Shown: positions 6,537-13,234 of the stretch, one piece after another
Layout: each line of letters begins with the position of its first letter
Numbering within the stretch: the stretch's first letter is position 1
Made by a program: the position numbers and the translations under genes
Source of the DNA: JBFLYE01 sp040756715 [NCBI: bacterium]
Lineage (GTDB): Bacteria > UBA9089 > UBA9088
DNA length: 13,234 bases
NCBI GenBank assembly: GCA_040756715.1
Contig: JBFLYE010000088.1
Span: forward strand, 1,545 to 14,778
Direction: 5' to 3'
The notes under the pieces: model-generated
What the model saw: only the letters and a program-made list of their open reading frames with translations
Databases searched by the model: none
Told to the model about the DNA's origin: nothing

Positions 6537-8126
6537 TCACATTACACAAGGAGCAGATATTCCAAGCAAAGAAAGCCCATTTTTTGCAACAATCCTTGAG
6601 CCATTTATTAAACAAAGCCTTGCTTTTGTAAGAGCTAGATCATCTGAGATTACCCTGTGGTGATGGTAATAATTATGGAATATAGAGGCAAGGGTGATAA
6701 GATAATTTGCAATCCTGTGTGGCTCAAGGAAAATAGCTGATGCCTTTACCTCATCGGGAAATAAACAAAGGTGTGTCATTAGCCTATGCTCCTCCTTTAG
6801 GGTTAAAAGGCGATAATCTGGATTTTCTCTTCTGATATTTTTTTTCTCTGCCTCCCTTAAAATAGAGCAAGCCCTTGCATGGAGATATTGGATGTAATAA
6901 ACAGGGTTTTCCGCCGATTCCTTCTTTGCCAATTCCAGGTCAAACTCAAGGTGTGTATCAGATTTTTTTGTTAAAAGAAAAAACCTGGTGGCATCCCTTC
7001 CCACTTCATCGATAACCTCTTTTAGGGTTATAAACTCACCCGCCCTGGTTGACATAGAGACAAGCTTATCCTTCCTCTTCAGGGTTACCAATTGATAGAG
7101 GATGATTTTAAGCATATTTGGATTATATCCCATCAGGGAAAGCCCAGATTTTATCCTTTCAATATAGCCATGATGGTCTGTTCCCCACAGGTTTATCAAA
7201 AGGTCATATCCCCTCTCAAATTTCTCCTTATGATAGGCAAGGTCTCCTGCATAATATGTTGGTCTTTCATTTCTCCTTACCAAAACCCTATCTTTACAAT
7301 CAGAAACACTTGATGTCTTAAGCCATAGGGCATCATCCTTTACATAAGAATGCTCCTTTAATGATGAAATGAGGTTGTTAATCTTTCTATTATCATACAA
7401 ATTGCTTTCATACTCAAATCTATTAAATTCTACACCAAAATTTAAAAGCTCATCCTTTATTCCAGAAAGGATATTTGAATATGCAAATTCTTTAAAATAT
7501 TTTAATGGCTTATTCCTTGCATCTTCTTTGATTTGCTTTGCAATCTCTATAAGGTAATCACCTTTATAGCCATTCTCTGGAATAGGTAGATTAAGATACC
7601 TTGCCCTTAATGATTCTCCAAGCAGGTCAATCTGTGTTCCCACATTGTTGACATAATATTCTCTTTCCACAGAAAAGCTAGAGAATTCAAGAATTTTTGC
7701 TATAGAGGAGCCATATGCTGCACCCCTTCCATGACCTATATGAAGGGGTCCTGTTGGGTTTGCACTAACAAACTCAATTAAAACCTTTTTTCCTTTGCCA
7801 ATTAAAAGCCTTCCAAAATCCTCATTTTTATTGAGCTTTTCCATCTCTTGATATAATCTTTCATCCTTTATCCATATATTCAAAAACCCTCCAATTACCT
7901 CCATTTTTTCAATATATTTGCCCTCTATTTTTGATTTAAGAAGCTCTGCTGCTTTCTCTGGTTTAATTTTAAGAGAGCCTGCAAGGATAAAGGAAAAATT
8001 TGTGGTAAGATCTCCATATTCCTCCTTTGTGGTTGAGGTAAGCTGTAGCTCTGGAAGCCCTTCTTTTATGTTAAATGAGCTTACCGCCTTTTTTATATCA
8101 CTCTCTATCTCCTCTTTTATGGTCAT
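6537..8126 (-). CDS. argS: Arginyl-tRNA synthetase
   Basis: This enzyme charges tRNA-Arg with arginine in the cytosol. The 529-residue class I synthetase has an N-terminal Add-1-type domain (about 1-90), the active-site HIGH motif in VSANPTGPLHIGHGRGAAYG (H129-H132), the KMSKS-equivalent region LVSMSTRAGEF, and a DALR-type anticodon-binding helical domain to the C-terminus, ending GLSLLGISAPCVM. ArgRS proteins usually end ...L.APERM, so the final CVM is a small variation. Length is at the short end for the family (about 550-580). The ATG at 8126 forms a 4-bp ATGA overlap with the nuoF-like stop. It is the last gene of the ftsZ run, followed by a 52-bp gap with a candidate promoter for folD. 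Confidence 0.97.
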   Translation of the reverse strand: MTIKEEIESDIKKAVSSFNIKEGLPELQLTSTTKEEYGDLTTNFSFILAGSLKIKPEKAAELLKSKIEGKYIEKMEVIGGFLNIWIKDERLYQEMEKLNKNEDFGRLLIGKGKKVLIEFVSANPTGPLHIGHGRGAAYGSSIAKILEFSSFSVEREYYVNNVGTQIDLLGESLRARYLNLPIPENGYKGDYLIEIAKQIKEDARNKPLKYFKEFAYSNILSGIKDELLNFGVEFNRFEYESNLYDNRKINNLISSLKEHSYVKDDALWLKTSSVSDCKDRVLVRRNERPTYYAGDLAYHKEKFERGYDLLINLWGTDHHGYIERIKSGLSLMGYNPNMLKIILYQLVTLKRKDKLVSMSTRAGEFITLKEVIDEVGRDATRFFLLTKKSDTHLEFDLELAKKESAENPVYYIQYLHARACSILREAEKKNIRRENPDYRLLTLKEEHRLMTHLCLFPDEVKASAIFLEPHRIANYLITLASIFHNYYHHHRVISDDLALTKARLCLINGSRIVAKNGLSLLGISAPCVM

Positions 8127-9841
8127 TCCTTTTTTGGCTCTTCGGGTTTAGAGAAAGACCAATGACGAACAGGAAATACACCCTTGCTTTTGCATAAGGG
8201 ACAAAATTTTTCTTCAATATGAACCCTGTAATCCTCTGGGAAATTTTCTATGGTTGAAAGGACAGGATTAGGGGCGGTTTGACCAAGTCCGCAAAGGGAA
8301 GATTCCTTTATCAATTTAGCAAGCCTTTTAAGCTCTAGAATGTCTTCTTGCTTCCCTTTTCCTTTGGTTAGACGGGTTAAAATATCAAGCATCTTTTTTG
8401 TTCCAATCCGACAAGGCACACACTTTCCACAGCTTTCATTCTGAACAAATTCCATAAAGAACCTTGCAAGCTCAACCATACAATTTGTCTCATCCATAAC
8501 AATCATTCCGCCTGAGCCCATTATCGCACCTTTTGAAATCAGGCTTTCATAATCAACACCAATGTCAAGGTCTTTTGAAGATAAGCACCCTCCCGAAGGC
8601 CCTCCAAGCTGAACAGCCTTAAATTCCCTTTCCCCTAAAATCCCTCCACCAATTTCAAAGATAATCTCCCTTAAGGTTGTTCCCATTGCAACCTCAACCA
8701 GGCCTGTATGTTTAACCTTTCCAGCCAAAGCAAAGATTTTTGTTCCCTTTGATGTTTTTGTTCCAATTTTTGCATAATTATCCCCTCCATTTTGGATGAT
8801 ATAGGGAATATTGGCAAATGTCTCTACATTGTTTATCAAGGTAGGCTTTCCAAAAAGCCCGGATTTTATAGGGTATGAGGGTCTTGGCCTTGGCATTCCC
8901 CTTTTCCCCTCAATGGATGCAATGAGGGCAGTTTCCTCTCCACAGACAAATGCACCAGCACCCTCCCTTACCTTTATTTTAAAAGAAAATCCAGAGCCTA
9001 GAATATTTTCACCCAAAAAACCCAATTTTTCTCCCTCTTTAATAGCAATGGTAATGTGTTTAAGGGCTAGGGGGTATTCTGTTCTCACATAGACAAAGCC
9101 CTCTTTAGCACCTGTAGCATAGCCTCCTATAATCATCCCTTCCAAGATTAAATGGGGATTTCCCTCCATAAGGGCCCTGTCCATAAATGCACCGGGGTCT
9201 CCCTCATCAGCATTGCAGATAATGTATTTTACAGGGGATTTCTCTTTTCTTAAAAACTCCCATTTCATCCCTGTGGGAAAACCACCTCCTCCCCTTCCCC
9301 TAAGACCAGATTTCTTTACTTCTTCTATGATTTCATTTTGAGGAATAAAGAGGGCAAGAGATAAGGCAGAATAGCCATTGTATTGGATGTAATGGGAAAT
9401 GTTGGTTGGGTCTATTTTGCCATTTAAAGAAAGAAGCCTCCTTGTTTGCTTCTTGTAAAATGGAATATCAGATGTTTTTATAATCTTTTCTTTTGTATTT
9501 GGGTCTTCGTATAGGAGTTTATCAATTACCTTTCCTTTTATAATTGTCTCTTCAATAATCAAGGAGACATCCTCGCTGGTTATCTTTGAATAGAAGATGT
9601 CTTGAGGAAGGATAGTAAGCAAAGGACCTTTTTCACAAAAGCCTGGGCATCCTGTCTTTAATATCTCTATATCAAGATTCCTTTTTTTTACCTCGCTCTC
9701 AAAGAGCTCTGAGAGCCTCTTTGCACCCAAAGCAAGGCACCCTGCGCCATTACAAATGGAGATCGTTGTTTTTTGTAGATTGCGAGAGGATACAATTTTC
9801 TCCCTATACTCTTTTAGCTCATTGGATGACCCTATCTTCAT
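8123..9841 (-). CDS. nuoF: NuoF/HydB/HndC-type NAD(P)H-binding flavin iron-sulfur subunit
   Basis: The 572-residue protein begins with a thioredoxin-like [2Fe-2S] domain (C30, C35, C65, C69). The NuoF core follows: the glycine-rich GLRGRGGGGFPTGMKW (179-194), CNADEGDPGAF (209-219) and GAGAFVCGEETAL (294-306) of the FMN/NADH site. Next comes a [4Fe-4S] site ESCGKCVPCRIG (C471, C474, C477) completed by C517. A fused N-terminal 2Fe-2S domain is typical of HydB/HndC and NADH-dependent hydrogenase or dehydrogenase subunits rather than of E. coli NuoF. HydB proteins usually continue into a two-cluster ferredoxin domain; here the chain stops soon after FCPLCKSKGVF (C547, C550), so that domain is essentially missing. 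It overlaps the nuoE-like gene by 23 bp. The electron partner is not in the window, so the symbol denotes family only. Confidence 0.88.
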   Translation of the reverse strand: MKIGSSNELKEYREKIVSSRNLQKTTISICNGAGCLALGAKRLSELFESEVKKRNLDIEILKTGCPGFCEKGPLLTILPQDIFYSKITSEDVSLIIEETIIKGKVIDKLLYEDPNTKEKIIKTSDIPFYKKQTRRLLSLNGKIDPTNISHYIQYNGYSALSLALFIPQNEIIEEVKKSGLRGRGGGGFPTGMKWEFLRKEKSPVKYIICNADEGDPGAFMDRALMEGNPHLILEGMIIGGYATGAKEGFVYVRTEYPLALKHITIAIKEGEKLGFLGENILGSGFSFKIKVREGAGAFVCGEETALIASIEGKRGMPRPRPSYPIKSGLFGKPTLINNVETFANIPYIIQNGGDNYAKIGTKTSKGTKIFALAGKVKHTGLVEVAMGTTLREIIFEIGGGILGEREFKAVQLGGPSGGCLSSKDLDIGVDYESLISKGAIMGSGGMIVMDETNCMVELARFFMEFVQNESCGKCVPCRIGTKKMLDILTRLTKGKGKQEDILELKRLAKLIKESSLCGLGQTAPNPVLSTIENFPEDYRVHIEEKFCPLCKSKGVFPVRHWSFSKPEEPKKE

Positions 9842-10325
9842 ATTTTATGTATTTGCCTGTTTTTTCTATTGCCCTATAATGGTTTATAATCATCTCTGTT
9901 TTATGAAGGTTCATTTTACCATAATATTCATCGTTTATCATTACAACAGGGGCTAAAGCACAGGCACCAACACAGGCTACTGTTTCCAAACCCCATATAA
10001 AATCTTCTGACACCTCATCCTCTTTTATGCCGATAAGCCTCTTTATTCGGGTTAAATTTTCCTCTCCTCCCTTTACATGACAAGCTGTTCCCCTACAGAC
10101 CCTTATGGTATATTTTCCGCGTGGCTTAAGGGAGAAATGGTGATAAAATGTAATAACGCCATATATTTTTGAAAGGGGAGTTTTCATATATTTGGAAACC
10201 ATAACAATGGTCTCCTCAGAGAGGTAGTTGAATGCCTCTTGCGTCTTTTGAAGAACAGAAATTAACCCCTCATCTTTATATTTCTCTATTATCTCAATAA
10301 GCCTTGTTTTATCCTTATCTTCCAT
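9819..10325 (-). CDS. nuoE: NuoE/HydC/HndA-type [2Fe-2S] thioredoxin-like subunit
   Basis: The 168-residue protein has an N-terminal helical part (about 1-70, with PLSKIYGVITFYHHFSLKPRG) and a thioredoxin-like domain binding one [2Fe-2S] cluster through C77 and C82 (CRGTAC) and C118 and C122 (CVGAC). This is the 24-kDa-subunit family, which shuttles electrons next to the NuoF flavin. It is probably cytosolic or peripheral; no membrane segment is seen. ATG at 10325 follows the purC stop by 6 bp with a weak AGGA upstream. The 23-bp overlap with the next gene indicates the two subunits are made together. No NuoG, membrane Nuo subunits or HydA hydrogenase lie nearby, so which complex it serves is open. 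Confidence 0.92.
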   Translation of the reverse strand: MEDKDKTRLIEIIEKYKDEGLISVLQKTQEAFNYLSEETIVMVSKYMKTPLSKIYGVITFYHHFSLKPRGKYTIRVCRGTACHVKGGEENLTRIKRLIGIKEDEVSEDFIWGLETVACVGACALAPVVMINDEYYGKMNLHKTEMIINHYRAIEKTGKYIKYEDRVIQ

Positions 10326-10331
10326 TAAATC

Positions 10332-11321
10332 CTAAATCATTTTATAATATTCCTTAATCCCTTTTACTATCTCCCTTAAAGGAGGGACTTTGAACCATTC
10401 CCTTTTTGTAATCTCATTGCATACACTACAATAGATTTGTGAGATTAGCAATTTTAGTTTATCGGGAAGGGGCTCTGGTTTTGCTTTGCATATTTCCTTA
10501 AAATGCTCCCTATCTTCTTTCTTTGCTTTTTCTTGTGCCTTATACCACTCTGTTTTTCTGTAATAAAGCCTTGCTATCTCCTTGCTTACGGGAAATCCCT
10601 CATAAGTAGCCCGACATTCGTCCAATGTTCCCAAGACATCAACCACCATCAAATGCCTTTTCTCATCAAATCCAAGCTCTATCTTTCCATCCTCATTTAA
10701 TAAGCCTATCCTTGAAAATTCTTCTGTGATAAGGCCATTAACGATACTTGCTATATTTTTTAATTTTTCCATTTCCCTATTGCTTAATCCAGATATTGAA
10801 CAAGCCTCATCCCAAGTTATGTACCTATCTGTTCTTTCAAGCTTTGTAGAGGTATCCAATATTGGCTTAGGAAGCCTTTGGTTTGGAATAGGCTCTTTAT
10901 CCAACCCCAAATCCCTAAGGGTAATCTCTCCTTCTTTTAGCCTTCTAAAAATAGAGCTTCCACTTGGTAGATAATTTCTATAGATTACCTCAATAGGGAT
11001 CAAAAAACAACCCTTTTCCTTTTGATATATTGAATAATCATAATGGCCATCCTTAAATTCTGGCTTAAAAACCCTTAATAGCTTAACCTCAATTACATTC
11101 TCTCTATAAGACTTAAGATAGTGGGTTTTAATGCCCCTATTCTCGCATTTTTCAAAGAAGTATGATGAAAGGATTGCACTTGATGCTCCCTTTTGTGGAA
11201 TAAGATCTGGCATTTCTCCCCAATCAAAGACAGAATATCTATCTGAAAATACAAACCTTGCCCTTCCGAGTTTAGTGACTGTTGGTTCTTCTAAAACCTC
11301 TATGTCTTTTACGCTACCCAT
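10332..11321 (-). CDS. purC: Phosphoribosylaminoimidazole-succinocarboxamide (SAICAR) synthase, long form
   Basis: PurC joins CAIR with aspartate, using ATP, to give SAICAR in purine synthesis. Motifs include FVFSDRYSVFDWGEMPDLIP (23-42), which matches the SAICAR-synthase substrate region, then QKG; IPIEVIYRNYLPSGSS, the R-N/G-S core; and VVDVLGTLDECRATYEG, equivalent to the D..TPDE.R region. At 329 residues it is longer than common bacterial PurC (about 240). The extra length is a C-terminal region rich in Lys and Glu, with CSVCNEITKREW near the end. The N-terminal KLGRAR replaces the usual YEGKTK-type loop. ATG at 11321 overlaps the purE stop by 8 bp. PurE makes its substrate, which supports the call. 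Confidence 0.92.
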   Translation of the reverse strand: MGSVKDIEVLEEPTVTKLGRARFVFSDRYSVFDWGEMPDLIPQKGASSAILSSYFFEKCENRGIKTHYLKSYRENVIEVKLLRVFKPEFKDGHYDYSIYQKEKGCFLIPIEVIYRNYLPSGSSIFRRLKEGEITLRDLGLDKEPIPNQRLPKPILDTSTKLERTDRYITWDEACSISGLSNREMEKLKNIASIVNGLITEEFSRIGLLNEDGKIELGFDEKRHLMVVDVLGTLDECRATYEGFPVSKEIARLYYRKTEWYKAQEKAKKEDREHFKEICKAKPEPLPDKLKLLISQIYCSVCNEITKREWFKVPPLREIVKGIKEYYKMI

Positions 11322-11769
11322 TGGAGTCGTTTGTTGCCAGGGATTCCTTTATATTTTTTTGGTAATCTCTTATTTTTTCTTGGATTTCTTTGTCTTTAAG
11401 CCCCAGTATTTTAAGAGCGGCAAGGGCTGCATTCTCTGGCTCTAAAACAAGCATAGAAGCAACAGAGGAGGGCATCCTTATGCTTGAGAATATATCAAAC
11501 CATTCTGGGTTTGGAGGGCAGGCTATAACAGGAAGGTGTGTTTGGAAATCAACCAATCCCGACAAGGCATTGCTTCTTCCAGCAACCGTAATAAAGACAA
11601 CATTGTCGTTTTCATATTCCTTAATAATTTCAAGGCATTTTAGGGGTGTCTTATGGGCTGATGCAATCCTTAAAGAAGCTTCTATTCCAAATTTTTCTAA
11701 AAAAGAGGCTATTCTTTTTGACCAGTTAATCTCAGCCTTTGAACCAATAATAATAACTACCTTAGCCAA
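11314..11769 (-). CDS. purE: Phosphoribosylaminoimidazole carboxylase, PurE family (class II-like)
   Basis: The 151-residue protein carries the PurE fold: IIIGSKAE at the start (GS..D-type loop), RIASAHKTP (34-42) with the catalytic His, and FITVAGRSNALSG, then LPVIACPP and SSIRMPSS. The VAGRSN segment and ACPP...W...SSIR pattern resemble class II PurE, the CO2-using AIR carboxylase of animals (in PAICS) and some bacteria such as Treponema, rather than class I N5-CAIR mutase, which has GAGGAAHLPGM. If so, it would carboxylate AIR directly and need no PurK. The start is a TTG at 11769 that directly follows the ftsZ TAA stop (TAATTG); no ATG fits. The 3' end overlaps purC by 8 bp. Identity as PurE is firm, while class assignment is inference from motifs. 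Confidence 0.94.
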   Translation of the reverse strand: MAKVVIIIGSKAEINWSKRIASFLEKFGIEASLRIASAHKTPLKCLEIIKEYENDNVVFITVAGRSNALSGLVDFQTHLPVIACPPNPEWFDIFSSIRMPSSVASMLVLEPENAALAALKILGLKDKEIQEKIRDYQKNIKESLATNDSNG

Positions 11770-12849
11770 TTAACGCGACCTTCTTAAAAATGCAGGTATT
11801 TCTAAGTCTTCGAGGATAGAATGTTTGATTTCTTCTGGTTTTATCTCTTGCTTTAAGGCAGAAAGTCCACTGCTTTTTCTTCCAAAACCTGTGGCGATTA
11901 CTGTAATCTTCATCCTTCCAGCAAAGCTTTTGTCAATAACCGCCCCAAATATGCAATTAACATCCTTATCTGCCTTCTCCATTACTAAATTGCAAGCCTC
12001 ATCTACCTCAGATAAGGAAAGGTCCTCACCACCGGTTATATTTATCAATATTCCGGTTGCTCCATCAATGGATGTTTCCTCAAGCAATGGCGAGTTTATT
12101 GCCTCTTTTGAAGCCTTTTTTGCCCGATCCTCTCCCTCTCCAAATCCTATACCCATTAATGCCTTTCCCTTTTGGTTCATAATTGTCTTAACATCAGCAA
12201 AATCAACATTAACAAGACCTGGGGTTACTATCATCTCTGTGATTCCTTGAATTCCATGAGAAAGAACCTCGTCTGCCTTCTTGAATGCCTCAGAGATAGA
12301 GGTATTTTTTTCACTAACAGAAATAAGCCTTTGATTTGGTATAGTAATCAATGCATCAACCTTTTCAGCAAGCTTTAAAATTCCCTCCTCTGCCTGACGC
12401 TGTCTCCTTTGGCCTTCAAAGAGAAAAGGCTTTGTAACCACAGCTACGGTAAGGCTACCAATATCCTTTGCTATTTCAGCAATAATGGGAGCAGCTCCTG
12501 TTCCTGTTCCACCACCCATTCCTGCGGTAATAAAAACCATATCCGCACCATACAATGCATCCCTTATTGCCTCCTTGTCTTCCTGTGCTGCCCTCTCTCC
12601 AATTTCGGGAAGAGAACCTGCACCTAAGCCCTTTGTCAGCTTAGCACCTATTTGAATCTTATGGGAAACAGGGCTTGTGTTTAGAACCTGAAGGTCTGTA
12701 TTTGTAACAATAAACTCAAGGCAACCCCTATTTGAGCTATTAAACATCCTGGATACTGCATTTGAGCCTCCTCCGCCGACACCGATTACCTTTATCAAGG
12801 TTCTAAATTCCTTTTGCTCCTCTTGTTTTTCCTCTTCCAAGATAAACAT
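11770..12849 (-). CDS. ftsZ: Cell division protein FtsZ
   Basis: FtsZ is the tubulin-like GTPase that forms the division ring at midcell. The 359-residue protein has [13 protein letters not shown] (23-35), the tubulin signature [10 protein letters not shown] (112-121), the [13 protein letters not shown] segment [10 protein letters not shown], and the T7 synergy loop NVDFADV (214-220), which supplies catalytic acids to the next subunit. The C-terminal peptide [12 protein letters not shown] (348-359) is the conserved FtsA/ZipA/SepF-binding tail. The linker between core and tail is only about 20 residues, short for the family. ATG at 12849 is supported by AGGAGGG a few bases upstream. Its neighbours are not division genes: no ftsA or ftsQ is next to it, and it is directly followed by purE. 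Confidence 0.97.
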   Translation of the reverse strand: MFILEEEKQEEQKEFRTLIKVIGVGGGGSNAVSRMFNSSNRGCLEFIVTNTDLQVLNTSPVSHKIQIGAKLTKGLGAGSLPEIGERAAQEDKEAIRDALYGADMVFITAGMGGGTGTGAAPIIAEIAKDIGSLTVAVVTKPFLFEGQRRQRQAEEGILKLAEKVDALITIPNQRLISVSEKNTSISEAFKKADEVLSHGIQGITEMIVTPGLVNVDFADVKTIMNQKGKALMGIGFGEGEDRAKKASKEAINSPLLEETSIDGATGILINITGGEDLSLSEVDEACNLVMEKADKDVNCIFGAVIDKSFAGRMKITVIATGFGRKSSGLSALKQEIKPEEIKHSILEDLEIPAFLRRSR

Positions 12850-12985
12850 TTTTTCCCTCCTATAACTTTAATCTCTTTATAATAAATTTGTAAAGAAATT
12901 TTTTTCATTTTACCAATTTAAAATCTACAATTCCATTGTTTTCCGCTACCCCCCTTTCCAAATATACAAAAAAAGCTGATTTTTT
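12850..12985 (-). promoter_or_regulatory. ftsZ upstream region: strong Shine-Dalgarno and candidate promoter
   Basis: AGGAGGG (plus-strand 12855-12861) lies five bases before the ftsZ ATG and is the best ribosome-binding site in the window. Upstream, on the minus strand, TTTACA (12889-12894) and the AT-rich hexamers TATAAA (12876-12881) or TAAAGT (12865-12870) could be promoter elements; only TTTACA and TAAAGT have normal spacing (18 bp), and that would leave a leader too short for the Shine-Dalgarno site. The promoter assignment is therefore weak. The rest is AT-rich apart from GGAAAGGGGGGTAGCGG. Confidence 0.4.
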
Positions 12986-12986
12986 T
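12968..12986 (-). terminator. Weak A/T-stem hairpin after the partial secreted-protein gene
   Basis: A7-GCTGA-T7 on the plus strand is a perfect inverted repeat beginning at the stop codon of the gene to the right. On the minus strand it would form an A:U stem ending in a U-run. Without G:C pairs it is a poor intrinsic terminator, so this is a low-confidence call. Confidence 0.25.
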
Positions 12987-13234
12987 CACTTCACAATCAT
13001 TGATTTAACCGCAGAAAAGTCCCCGGCCTTTATTTTGTAAAAGTATAATCCAGAGGAGAGGTTTTGTCCAGCATTATTTTTTAGGTCAAAAAATATTGCC
13101 CTATCCTTTTGGGTATATGAGCCTTTCTTTCTTTGTCCTAGCTCTATTGTCCTTACCTTTTGTCCTAAGATGTTATAGATTTCAAGAGAAACATTTGAAT
13201 CCTTGGAAAGCTTGAATGGGATATAGCAGGCATT
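12986..13234 (-). CDS. Probable secreted protein, C-terminal FlgD/T9SS-like beta-sandwich domain (5' end missing)
   Basis: Only the last 82 residues and the stop are present; the gene enters from the right edge. The sequence has the layout of FlgD-Ig-like or Por-type C-terminal domains: YIPFKLSKDSNVSLEIYN, then ILGQKVRTIELGQRKKGSYT, a FFDLKNNAGQNLSSGLYFYKI block and a final MIVK. The motifs SLEIYNILGQKVRTI and SSGLYFYKIKAGDFSA are the hallmarks. Such domains sit at the end of large exported proteins and act as sorting or attachment signals in type IX systems or simply as extracellular beta-domains. The usual Asn-Pro before the first strand appears here as Asn-Ala-Cys. The function of the missing upstream part is unknown. 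Confidence 0.85.
   Translation of the reverse strand, partial: NACYIPFKLSKDSNVSLEIYNILGQKVRTIELGQRKKGSYTQKDRAIFFDLKNNAGQNLSSGLYFYKIKAGDFSAVKSMIVK

Noticed and set aside
8123-10325. Start of a full respiratory complex I operon
   Set aside because: Only E- and F-type subunits are present; the next gene is argS, overlapping by 4 bp, with no membrane subunits in the window.

Overview
The window is a gene-dense, AT-rich bacterial chromosome segment in which every convincing gene lies on the minus strand, so it reads from right to left. Core markers (ftsZ, argS, fmt, folD, rpsA-like, eno, bacterial-type MEP-pathway ispE) make it bacterial. I cannot name a phylum. The mix suggests an uncultivated, anaerobic or fermentative lineage: a NuoE/NuoF (HydC/HydB-like) diaphorase pair without neighbouring complex I genes, an animal-type (class II-like) PurE beside a long PurC, and a secreted protein ending in a FlgD/T9SS-like C-terminal domain. 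That is inference, not a taxonomic call.

Layout in transcription order (right to left). (1) 13234-12986: the last 82 residues of a probably secreted protein with a C-terminal beta-sandwich domain. (2) A 136-bp AT-rich gap with a candidate promoter and a strong Shine-Dalgarno site, then a tight run: ftsZ, purE (TTG start abutting the ftsZ stop), purC, nuoE-like, nuoF-like, argS. Adjacent genes here are at most 6 bp apart or overlap. (3) A 52-bp gap with a promoter-like sequence, then a second tight run of six overlapping genes: folD, rpsA-like, ispE, mnmA, folK, fmt. Three of these junctions are 4-bp ATGA stop/start overlaps. (4) A 155-bp gap with short repeats and palindromes, then a two-gene HEPN/minimal-nucleotidyltransferase module resembling type VII (HepT/MntA) toxin-antitoxin systems. 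(5) An 84-bp gap and the first 35 codons of enolase, running off the left edge.

How the genes fit together. The folD run joins one-carbon and folate chemistry (FolK makes a folate precursor, FolD makes 10-formyl-THF, Fmt consumes it to make the initiator tRNA) with translation (S1, MnmA tRNA thiolation) and isoprenoid synthesis (IspE). The ftsZ run joins cell division, two purine steps that act in sequence (PurE makes CAIR, PurC uses it), a flavin/Fe-S NAD(P)H module and arginyl-tRNA synthetase.

Most notable: the HEPN/NTase pair with a palindrome just before it; a degenerate 7-bp repeat family (CAYTCCS on the plus strand) that has inserted coding sequence into ispE and supplies the start region of folK, with a different 8-bp tandem forming the end of fmt; a one-base homopolymer frameshift in mnmA; a class II-like PurE; and an orphan NuoEF/HydCB-like pair whose large subunit has a nearly absent C-terminal ferredoxin domain. 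I see no tRNA, rRNA, CRISPR array, insertion sequence or convincing intrinsic terminator. No gene-free stretch exceeds 300 bp.
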